Source: Aegilops tauschii subsp. strangulata (lineage: Eukaryota > Streptophyta > Magnoliopsida > Poales > Poaceae). Taken from it: 64,000 nucleotides of DNA. This document shows, one piece after another, positions 1 to 9,395 of this stretch. Where the stretch lies: the NCBI RefSeq assembly GCF_002575655.3, contig NC_053041.3, positions 377,563,054 through 377,627,053 on the forward strand, read 5' to 3'. A model generated the notes under the pieces. The model was not told where the DNA came from. It saw only the letters and a list, made by a program, of their open reading frames with translations, and ran no database searches. Position 1 is the stretch's first letter. The number at the start of each line of letters is the position of its first letter. The position numbers and the translations under genes were made by a program.

Positions 1-605
1 TCTATTTTTTTTGTTTGCGTTCTTGTTTGTGTAGTTATGATGCCTCAAAGAAAATATTATGATGTTCCTTAGCCCAATATTTTGCTTGAAATTGAGAAAA
101 GTACTAAGGAATATATGACTACACAATTTGAGCACGATAAATATTTTACCGAAGAACTTAAGGAACACTCTGTTGTGCTGGATGCTATTGCAAGACAACT
201 TGATGATATTAGTAGAGAAGTTTGTAATCTCCAATGTGAGTATGCTTTTGCTGAAAATTTGCTAGGCAAAATATCCGATGCACAAGCTACCTTAGTAAAT
301 CAAATGGCCGCTAAACCAATCTTGTTAGAAAATAAAAATGATGAAGATCTTAAAGTGATTGGTTTTTCTTATATTGATTCTTTGTTTAGAAAAATTCAAA
401 CTGGTGATAAAGGGACTGAAGAGAGTCAGCTTTAGTTAGAAGGCGTCCGATAATTTGGAGGGTGAAAATCTTGTTGAGAAAATTGATAAAAGTGGGTTTG
501 GAGAGGTCAAAACTTTAACTAGTGATGTGGCCACTGTTTTGGATTACAAAGACTTTAATTATGATAATTGTTCTTTGATTGATTGTATTTTTTGTTGCAA
601 TCCAT
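1..605 (+). pseudogene. gag-like segment of retrotransposon A, frameshifted
   Basis: The reading frame 82-435 encodes a hydrophilic, Lys/Glu-rich, probably helical protein (KSTKEYMTTQFEHDKYFTEE near its start) of the kind found upstream of the protease in abundant Triticeae gypsy elements. It stops at 433-435. A second frame from about 445 to 605 continues the expected product, ending in a segment containing LIDCIF. The protease ORF then resumes in the first frame. At least two frameshifts are therefore needed to join the pieces. No start codon can be placed because the element begins outside the window. Function is inferred from position and from resemblance to gag C-terminal regions; it is not expected to be expressed as a full protein. 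Confidence 0.55.
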
Positions 606-1074
606 GATAAATTCACCTCATGCTTATGAACAAAATAAAGCTTTTACTAAACATATCGTTGATGCTATGATGAAAGCTTTGGAAGAAAAGTTGGAATTAG
701 AGATTTCAATTCCTAGAAAATTTCATGATGAATGGCAACCTACTATCAAAGTCAAGATTAATTTTTTTGAGTGTTTTGCTTTATGTGACTTGGGTGCTAG
801 TGTTTCCACAATTCCGAAATCTTTATGTGATGTGCTTGGTCTTACTAATATTGAAGAGTGTTCTCTAAATTTGTACCTGGTGGATTCTACTATTAGAAAG
901 CCTTTGGGAAGAATTAATGATGTTTTTATTCTTGCAAGTAGGAATTATGTGCCCGGAGATTTTATTGTTCTTGATATTGATTGCAATCCGTCTTGTCCAA
1001 TTATACTTGGTAGACAGTTTTTACGTACTATTGGTGTCGTGATTGATATGAAACAAGGCAATATTAAATTTTAA
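583..1074 (+). pseudogene. Retropepsin-like aspartic protease domain of retrotransposon A
   Basis: This 163-residue open frame carries a retroviral-type aspartic protease fold. The catalytic-loop equivalent is CDLGASVSTIP at about residues 67-77, where D-L-G stands in place of the usual D-T/S-G. The flap/second-strand signature is CPIILGRQFLRTIG near residues 139-152. The N-terminal part (EEKLELEISIPRKF) is the usual lead-in in Triticeae gypsy elements. The protease normally cuts the Gag-Pol polyprotein in the virus-like particle. The reading frame ends at 1074 without reverse transcriptase, so this is either a truncated autonomous element or a non-autonomous derivative. No RT, RNase H or integrase follows in the + copy. 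Confidence 0.8.
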
Positions 1075-2066
1075 TTTCCACTAAGGAAGGGTATGGAACA
1101 CTTCCCTAGAACAAGAATTAAGCCACCATATGAATCAATCATGAGGGCATCCTATGGATCTAGAAATAAAGATGACAACACTTAGATCTATGCTTTATGC
1201 CCAGCTAGGGGCGTAAAACGATAGCGCTTGTTGGGAGGCAACCCAATGGATATTTTTTTTACCTTTTTCCTTTCTTTTCTTCAGTGTTTGCACAATTATG
1301 CCTCTGTTATGATTGTGTTTTTTATGTTTTAATTAATGTTTGGGCCAAGCAAAGCCTTTGGGATCATGTTGGGTGATAGTTGATTTGATCTTGTTGAAAA
1401 ACAGAAACTTTTGCGTCCAGTAAAATAATTTATAAAAATCACAGAAGCGACGAAAAATTCTGAATTTTACACAAGATTGATATACAAATTGCCTACGTTG
1501 TCCTAAATTTCAGATTTTTTGGAGTTACAGAAGTATACGAAGTTTTCAGATTGCTACAGACTGTTATGTATTTGATAGATTCAGTTTTCTTTGCATTGTG
1601 TGCTTATTTTAATGAATCTATGGACTTTATCGGGGGGTATAAGCCATATAAAAGTTGGAATACAGTAGATATAATGCAAAAATAAAATATGAATGGGTTT
1701 GCAACAGTACTTAGAGTAGTGATTTGCTTTGTTATAGTAACGGATCTCATGAAGGTTTTTTTTTAGTTTTGTGTGATTGAAGTTTTCAAGTTTTGGGTAA
1801 GATCACGATGGATGAAGGAATAAGGAGTAAGAAGAGCCTAAGCCTGGGGATGCCCATGGCACCCCAAGTTATTATCCAAAGAGAAGCAACCAACTAAGCT
1901 TGGGGATGCCCCGAGTGGCATCCCCTCTTTCTTCTAACGACCATCGGTATTTTACATGGAGCTTTTTTATTCGTCACATGTCATCAGTTTTGCTTCGAGC
2001 GTCTTGTACTATATGAGTCTTTGCTTTTTTGCTTTTTAAATTGTGTCATCTATCCTTGCGTTGGGG

Positions 2067-2427
2067 TCCTACTTCTATGACAAAAAATCATGACGGAAAA
2101 TGGGCTTTTCGTCCTGCGCGGGCCAGAGATGCAGCTGCATGACATTCTTTGGGCCGTCCATGACGGAAAAAACCATGGTAGAAGCGAGGGCGCGGAAAAT
2201 ATCGGGGAGTCCCCGGTTACGGTGGGTGGTCGGGGGCCAAGCGATGCACGTTTCTCTCGTATGTACGCGCCTGTGTGCGAGGCGTTGGGCTCTAACCGAA
2301 CCCGAGCGATTGCACTGCAGGCTATGCGTTACTGAACCCGAGCGATTGATCGATGACTGTTAACTGAACCCGATCGAGCGATTCCTTTGCTACTGCTGCT
2401 AACTGAAGCCGATCGATGCTGCCTCTG
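2067..2427. repeat. Left subterminal region of the large CACTA
   Basis: Contains paired motifs ATGACGGAAAA at about 2090 and 2161, and three spaced copies of CTAACTGAACCCGATCGA-like units between 2290 and 2420. Such short repeated motifs near element ends are the usual binding sites for CACTA TnpA-type proteins. That role is inferred here. No gene is supported. Confidence 0.5.
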
Positions 2428-2905
2428 GATGAAAAGTGAGTGTTGCGGGGGGGGGGGGGTTGGATGAACAGTTCCCGGTGGGGGTGGATGAACAGGACCC
2501 CGTGGCGTTGCCTCTGGATGAACAGTGAGCGTTGCTGGGGGGTTTGGATGAATAGTTCCCGGTGGGGGTGGATGAACAGGACCCCGATCATTCGAGCCGG
2601 TTGGGGTTGGATGAACAGAACCCCGTGGAGGGCAGGATGAACAGGACCACCCCGTGGAGGGCAGGATGAACAGTAGACGGTGGAGGGCAGGATGAACAGT
2701 AGCCCGTGAAGGGGTGGTTGAACAGGAGCCCGTGGAGAGGGCTGGTTGAACAGTAGCCGGTGGAGTAGCGCGCGGTGGAGGCTGGATGAACAGGAGCCCG
2801 TGGATGAATAGTCGCAGGTGGAGGCTGGAGGAGGTCGACGGTGGACGAATAGTAGCCCGTGGAGGCTGGAGGTGGTCGACGGTGGAGATGAACAGTATCC
2901 CGTGG
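2428..2905. repeat. Minisatellite, degenerate ~30-bp GATGAACAG units
   Basis: Some fifteen degenerate copies of a unit around GGATGAACAGNNCCCNGTGG follow each other. Long open frames on both strands here are by-products of the repeat and have no protein-like content. A run of G (2446-2459) is also present. Confidence 0.85.
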
Positions 2906-2910
2906 AGTCC

Positions 2911-3145
2911 CATTTTGCGGTCCGCCACACCCCTCCCGATGAACAGGACCCCCGTTTCGACCGTAGCGCTCCAACACAAGTCCGTTTCCTCCATTTTGTG
3001 GTACGCCACACCCCTCCCGATCAACAGGAGCCCGTTTCGACCGTAGGAGGTCCGTTTCCTCCGTTTTGCGGTACGCCAGACCCCTCCCGATGAAAAAGAT
3101 CCCGTTTCAAAGGTGGCCGGTCGAACACAAGGCCGTTTCCTTCGG
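2911..3145. repeat. Three tandem units of ~70-83 bp
   Basis: Units starting near 2911, 2994 and 3064 each contain GGTACGCCACACCCCTCCC, a GAACAGGA-like word, CGTTTCGACCGTAG and TCCGTTTCCTCC. A degenerate fourth copy begins near 3145. The array directly follows the 30-bp minisatellite and shares its GAACAGGA word, suggesting expansion from it. Confidence 0.75.
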
Positions 3146-3505
3146 TCTGCGGTACGCTAGGCCTCGTTTCCATCGGCAGTTCCGTCCATGCCTTCCCGAT
3201 GAACACGACGACGCATTCCGTTCCGACCCAGCCGGTTGGCTCCCCATGAACACGACGACGACGCTGTTTCTCCGTTCCGACCCAGCCATGTACACGAGCC
3301 CTGGCCGTACGTACGCGAGAGTAGGCGTTCGAGACCCTGCCCGTATGTACGTATGTGGCCGTATTTACTTTCTTGCACCCTGGCCGCTGTACGTACGTGT
3401 ACATGCTATGTGTGCGCCTCTACTACGACACGTGTGCGCCTCTACATCGACCAGTATGTACGTACACGTTCGCGACCACAATGAGAACGCTACGTACGCT
3501 TCGAC
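3146..3505. other. CGTACG-rich low-complexity stretch
   Basis: GC-rich sequence with many GTACGTACG-type words and an 18-20 bp duplicated segment (AACACGACGACG near 3202 and 3248). Short ORFs on both strands have biased composition only. No gene seen. Confidence 0.5.
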
Positions 3506-6500
3506 CAGGTGGGTCCCGACTGTCAGGCACTTCCTTGCGTGCAAAGATGTAGCTGGTGGGTCCCAGCAGTCAGGGGGAAATGTTTTTTCACGAAATACGG
3601 TGGCCCGTCCGGTGGGTCCCCGCTGTCATGTGGAGGAATAATTATTTTGCGCGTAATAAGAAGGCACTTCCTTGCTGCGGCCGTGGACCCAGCTGTCAGC
3701 CTCTCCACGTACAGTCCATGTCAGATGGAAGTCGTTCCTTGACCACGTTGACCACGCCGCACCGAGAGCACCAGGGCGGTGGATGACGGCGAGGCCTAGG
3801 GAGGGGACGACGCGGAGTCGGGGAAGACGCGGCAGTGGATGCCCACGCGTAGAGGAGTATGAGGGTTCACTGGTTCACTGCGGTGTGAGGCTGCTGTCGC
3901 CGCAGAATCATAGGGGGTGTGGGTGAGTAGAGGGATGGCCTGGCCAGCGGTGGGAGTAGTATGGGGGTGGTGAGGCCTCCGCGGCAGCACAGCCGGCCAC
4001 GGGAGGCAGGAGCAGGCGGCACGACCGGCGCTGCTTTGGGCGGCTGGAGCAAGAAGACCAGAGGTTGAAGAAGCACTATGGCCGTTGGATGGACATCGTA
4101 TGGTCACTGGAGCTAGAATCGTTCATATTGACTAAGTTGACAAAGCCCTCTGTCCCCGTCAACTTAGTAGGCCCACAAGTCAGCCGCCCACCATGGTGGG
4201 TCCCAGCTAGCAGGGGGAGTATTCATTTTTTGTGCGTAATAAGGAAGCACTTCCTTGCGTGCGAAGATATAGCTGGTGGGTCCAAGCTGTTAGCGGCGGT
4301 AACATTTTTTTCACGAAATACAGAAGCCCTTTCGGTGGGTCCCAGATGTGAGGTGGAGGAATCATTATTTTGCGCATAATAAGGAGGCATTTCCTTGCGT
4401 GCGGCCGTGGACCCTGCTGTCAGCCTCTCCACGTACAGTCCACTTCAGATGCATGTCGGTCGTTGACCACGTTGACCAGGCCGCGCTGAGAACACCAGGG
4501 CGGTGGACGACGGCGAGGCCTAGGAAGGGAACGACATGAAGCCAGGGAAGACTCGGCAGTTGTTTCCCACACGGAGCGGAGTACGACTGTACGAGGGTTT
4601 ACTGATTCGTCTGCCGTCGCCGGAGAAGAACAATAGGTGTGGGTGAGTAGAGGGATGGCTAGGCCAGCGATGGGAGTACGGTGGGGCGGTGAGGCCTGCG
4701 CGGCAGCACAGCCGGCCGCGGGGAGGAGGGAGTAGGCAGTCCCGCTGGCGCTTGTTTGAGCGGCTGGAGCAGGAAGAGCAGAGATTAAAGAAGCACGACG
4801 GCCGTTGGATGGACATCCAACAGTCACTGCTTGTGCGTCAACCTTTTTTTAGGAAAGCCTCAAATCTGTGGAAAACATCATACAGCCCATCTGCCATTAT
4901 TTCTAATAATTTACAGCCCATTAGCTAATTCTTAAGGTTTTTTTTGGAGCCCATATTCTTTTTGTTAGCATTACAACCCATATTGTGGCCTCGGTTAAAA
5001 AATTATACGAAATTTTGCATATTTCGGTGCGGTCCGAACTGTTTTTAATCCCGAAATTTCGAGTCACATTCAAACTGATTTGAAAAATAAATGTATATGA
5101 ATATAAAATCCAAAAAATTGTCCATGCATAAAAATCAATGCAATTAAAAATCTCAAAATGAAAAAAAGAAATTTGAAACTAATTGCCGGTTTGATGTGTT
5201 TTAAAAATGTACAGCCCATTTCTCATTACTGATAGGCCATTTTCTCGGCCATCCGAATGAAGCTCTCCTCGTCTTGAAAGATTTGCAGCCCAACAGGCCT
5301 GACAAAGCGACTTACTTGGCAAATAAAAAAACTAGGCTGTGGCCGTGGACCCAGTTGTCAGCCTCTCCACGTACAGTACTCTTCCGATGGAAGTCGGTTG
5401 TTGACCACATTGACCACGCCGCGCCGAGAGCACCAAGGCGGTGGACGACGGCGGGGCCTAGGAATGGGACGACGCGGAGCCGGGGAAGACGCGACAGTGG
5501 ATGCCCACGCGGAGAGGAGTACGAGGGTTCGCTGGTTCGGCTGCGGTGTGAGGCTGTCGTCGCCGCAGAATAACAGGGGGTGTGGGTGAGTGGAGGGATG
5601 GCCTGGCTAGCGGTGGGAGTAGTCTGGGGGTGGTGAGGCCTCCGCGGCAGCACAGCCGGCAACGGGAGGCAGGAGCAGGCGGCATGACCGGCGCTGCTTT
5701 GGGCGGCTGGAGCAAGAAGACCAGAGGTTGAAGAAGCACTATGGCCGTTGGATGGACATCGTACGGTCACTGGAGCTAGAATCGTTCATATTGACTAAGT
5801 TGACAAAGCCCTCTGGCCCACAAGTCAGCCACCCACCACGGTGGGTCCCAGCTAGCAGGGGGGTATTCATTTTTTGTGCGTCATACGGAGGCACTTCCTT
5901 GCGTGCGAAGATATAGCTGGTGGGTCCGACCTGTGAGCGGGGGGAACGTTTTTTCACGAAATACAGAAGCCCTTCCCGTGGGTCCTAGCTGTCAGGTGGA
6001 GGAATCATTATTTTGCGCGTAATAAGGAGGCATTTCCTTGCGTGCGGCCGTGGACCCAGCTGTCAGCCTCTCCACGTACTGTCCACTTCCGATGGATGTC
6101 GTTCATTGACCATGTTGACCCGGCCGCGCCGAGAGCACCAGTGCCGTGGACGACGGCGAGGCCTAGGAAGGGAATGACACGGAGCAAGGGAAGACTCGTC
6201 TGCCGTCCTCGGAGAATAACAGCAGGTGTGGGTGAGTAGAGGGATGGCTAGGCCAGCGATGGGAGTACGGTGGGGCGGTGAGGCCTGCGCGGCAGCATAG
6301 CCGGTCGCGGGAGGAGGGAGCAGGCAGTCCCGCCGGCGCTTGTTTGAGCGGCTGGAGCAGGAAAAAGCAGAGATTGAAGAAGCACGACAGCCGTTGGATG
6401 GACATCCAACAGTCACTGCTCTCGTGTGCATTATTTCTAATAATGTACATCCCATTTGCTAATTCTTAAGATTTTTTTGGAGCCCATCTTCTTTTTGTTA

Positions 6501-6835
6501 GCATTACACCCCATATTGTGGCCACGGTTAAAAAGTATACGAAATTTTTGCATATTTCAGTGCGGTCAACTATTTTTAATCCCGAAATATGGATTCACAT
6601 TCAAACTATTTTGAAAAATAATTTATATAAATATAAAATCCAAATAATTGTCCACGCATAAAAATCAATGAAATTTAAAATCTTGTAATGAAAAAAATTG
6701 AAACTAATTCCCGGTTTGACGTGTTTTAAAAATGTACAACCCATTTCTGGGCAAACCGAATGAAACTCTCCTCGTCTTGAAAGATTTGCAGCCCAGCAGG
6801 GCTGATAAAGCAAGTAGGCCTCGTTTGGGTATTTC
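3506..6835. repeat. Doubled tandem duplication: blocks A-B-spacer and C-D-spacer
   Basis: A block of about 0.65 kb occurs four times: A about 3506-4190, B 4191-4850, C 5336-5830 (5' part missing) and D 5831-6430. Each has GTGGACCCAGCTGTCAGCCT, a CACGTACAGTCCA-like word, GAGGCCTAGG, and GCCGTTGGATGGACATC near its end. B and D are each followed by an AT-rich spacer (4850-5335 and 6430-6835) sharing AGCATTACA, AATCCCGAAAT and TCGTCTTGAAAGATTTGCAG. The order implies an A-B duplication followed by duplication of the whole A-B-spacer unit. No intact gene is seen; ORFs in the blocks lack recognisable domains. Confidence 0.85.
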
Positions 6836-7201
6836 TTTAAAAAAATAGAACTGGGCTAGCCATTTTCAGCAAGAGAAAAACACAACTGGGCTCATGATGT
6901 GGTAAACATAAATAAAACCCTGGCTAGACAGGCCACAGCCCCCGCACAGCCCCGTTGTTACCCTGATCCGTCGCTAAAACTAGTATAAATAACTGGTTGG
7001 GATTTGTTAGTTGTTACAATATTTCACTCTAAATTAAATGACTGGCAAGCCATTTGCCTTGCTTCAAAGAGAATATGACAGTCACAACCGAGTTGAAAAG
7101 GGCAAGAACATCTAACTCCAGCTTACAAACCGTACAAAAGCACGAGGGTTAATTGTTCATCAGGTTTACAAAAAAACCCAGGTTGAAAAGGGCAACAACA
7201 T
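6836..7201. other. Unique-looking spacer with a short direct repeat
   Basis: The word TTGAAAAGGGCAA followed by ACATCTAACTCCA occurs near 7093-7120 and again near 7183-7212, the second copy running into the 3' end of the F-box pseudogene. It therefore duplicates the tail of that gene. Nothing else recognised. Confidence 0.4.
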
Positions 7202-8914
7202 CTAACTCCAACACTGTTTTTGGCAGTCACAGTCAAATGGATCGGTCAGGTCCATAGAATGAACATCCTGGGTCGTAAAATTTACTGGATTATGACCACA
7301 ATATGTTGTAAATAGAAGCCCGACATGTTCAGAAGCTCTTTTGCCCACCTGAAACTCCTTTTTTGCTCTTCCACATATCCATCCGTCAGAACCATGCTGC
7401 TGATAAACTTAAGCCTGATGGACAATAGTAACCTCGCATTCAGCAGGAAGAATGTGACAAATCTAGAGTTTGCACGGTTGGCTACATATCATTCTAGCGA
7501 CAATCGAATCTCATGAGAAGTGAGAAAATCCCGATGCTTATGAATCCACCGATTGGTTATGACTTTCTTACCCCGTCCTGTTGCCTAAATAGACATGAAG
7601 ATTGAAAACAGTTAAGGTCTAAAAAAAGAATGTCGAAAGAGCAACAGCTGAATGGTTAATTCTAGTACACTATATGCGGGCTTCCAATGTGCGTGAAATT
7701 ATCACCTTTATATACAAATTTTCCAGACATGGAAAGCATTGCAGCAAGCCAATAATCTTGTTCAGATCAAAACTATTCATTTGGATATATAAGATCTTGA
7801 CAAAATCCAGCACCATTGATAGGCCATCCATGGAGAAACTCTTCATTGAGCATAGAACATAATATTAGTACAAAATGTGTACTCCAAGATGACGTATAAC
7901 TTATGCGCAGAAATTTAAAATGCAGCTTATGGTTACAAGTGTAGATGATAATGTAAAGTACCTGAAGAACTGTGGAGCCAACACCATATTGAAATGAGCA
8001 CAGAGATCATGTATTACACCCAAGGTCTCCAGTTTAGGCGCAGAGAGGACGGTTATTTGCAACGGTGAATAACTAGAATCAATGATCAACCTTTGAAGTG
8101 AAGGGGCATCTTGGATGATGAGCTGCCTTCCGTCAAAACAAATTCCAATTCTTACAAGGTTAGGCGACTTTATTTGGAGACAACCGATTCCAACTGTGAA
8201 AACAAGCACCAAGCACTCCAGGGCAGGGCAACTGGAGTGGATGATGCTGTGCAATGAGGCCTCCGATATACGAACCCGCACAAGTGAAAGTTTCTTCAGA
8301 AATGGGAGTCGAAGGTTTAGTACCAGATTGTCTGGTAGGTCGCACAGCGCAAAGGTGGCGGTGTGGAGAGAGGAGGAAAACCGCGAGATGGACATCGGTG
8401 CTGAGGGCACAGGTAGATGGCGTTCGGTATCTAGTAGGTGATTTCCAGGGGAATAGTAGAACTCAAGCAGCTGTAGTTCTGTGAATTCAGGGGATTTTAG
8501 CCAGGCGTCCACCGTGCAGGGCATGGTATGCTTGCTCAGGTAGCATGACGGGATGCAGAGGCTTTGAACGGAGCCCTGGTGGGAGGAGATGATGGATCTG
8601 TGTATTTCAAAATCATTGAAGAGAGATAGCTGACGACAGTCGAGATTAAGGGGCATGGCGCGCCATAGAGGGAGCCACCGAATTGAGAGGACTTGGGTGC
8701 GGCAGCAATCCTTGGTGGGGAGAAGCGAGATGATCTCCCCAAGGACGGCGTCCGGGAGATCGCTGATGCGGTCCACCCGAGATTCTACGGGTTCCTGGGA
8801 TCCGGTGGGGGCGGGGTCGCCGCTTCTCCCCGCGCTGCCGGGTGCGGGATCTACAACAGGCGTCGCCGCTGGCGGGAGCCTCATCTTCTTGGCACTGGGG
8901 TCAGCCGACTCCAT
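7202..8914 (-). pseudogene. F-box/FBD (LRR-like) gene copy, three exons, disrupted
   Basis: F-box proteins of this plant family are substrate-recognition subunits of SCF ubiquitin ligases. Exon 1 (8914-7962) starts MESADPSAKKMRLPPAATP. The F-box lies at about residues 46-85 (RISDLPDAVLGEIISLLPTK, then WLPLWR) and is followed by LRR-like strands (PFLKKLSLVRVRIS, ALECLVLV, APKLETLGVI). Exon 2 (about 7840-7706) has VKILYIQMNSFDLNKIIGLL then CFPCLENLYIK. Exon 3 (7584-7202) carries an FBD domain (FVTFFLLNARLLLSIRL) and the typical tail DVHSMDLTDPFDCDCQ. Splice sites are GT...AG. Damage: a 1-bp shift just before the exon 1 donor (family GSTVLQ is out of frame), an in-frame TGA at 7489-7491 and another shift near 7270. 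It lies inside the CACTA element, so it is probably a captured copy. Sequencing error could explain single shifts but not all three. Confidence 0.85.
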
Positions 8915-9395
8915 TTTCCTCGAGGGCGTCGCATCGCACTCACGGATTTGAGCAGAGTAATGAATGAGGAGCCTAGTTGTAGTGCGAGTGAAGAAGAAGG
9001 GGAGATGGGGTTTTCTGTAGGAGTGAGGTGAGGAAATTGGGGGTACGAGTGGAGCGAGCTGACGTGAGGTGGGTGGGAGTGAGGAGGAAGAAGAACACCC
9101 AGGTTTTTTTGGGGGGCGGTGTGCTGGGTGTGGGTAGCGCCTCTCATTCAGTAAATATATGGACTTTTGAATTGATTTTACTATTTACTAGGGTGGATGG
9201 GATGTTTTGTCTTGGGCCCAGAGAAACAATTACTACTAGTACAGTGGAGACACTCTACAACTACCCACAAAAACAATTACTACTAGTACAGTGGATACAA
9301 TACCGCTTCTGGCTCCTCCTAGGTCATCGAAACGTCTCCCTCTACTGAATGCCGTTATACTTTTGTTCACCGACATGCGGGCTATGCAGCGCGCG
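8915..9395. other. Region upstream of the F-box copy, with a possible SINE fragment
   Basis: 8915-9160 is the presumed 5' flank of the F-box copy; no clear TATA box was found. About 9310-9395 resembles, in reverse complement, the middle of the Au SINE seen at 21865-22160 (GTTCAGTGGGAGGAGACGTT versus ATTCAGTAGAGGGAGACGTT). It ends where the solo LTR begins. Confidence 0.35.

Larger units (their letters stand above)
1..2066 (+). mobile_element. LTR retrotransposon A, + copy, internal region (left part)
   Basis: Internal part of a Ty3/gypsy-like element. It holds a gag/protease remnant (to 1074), then about 1 kb of non-coding 3' sequence. The block near 1200-1250 (GCGCTTGTTGGGAGG) reappears in reverse complement near 63570-63590, and much of 1380-2040 recurs in reverse complement at 62720-63460. 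The right end, near 2066, is a breakpoint: the same element resumes at 36894 after a CACTA insertion. The exact breakpoint is uncertain by about 20 bp. The region 1080-2066 has no gene. Confidence 0.8.

Noticed and set aside
2322..3024. ~230-codon ORFs on the - strand
   Set aside because: They are translations of the 30-bp and ~75-bp tandem repeats in two frames, so no protein is supported.
3066..3641. 191-codon ORF on the + strand
   Set aside because: It spans a repeat array, a CGTACG-rich stretch and part of the duplicated block; frame not conserved in the other block copies.
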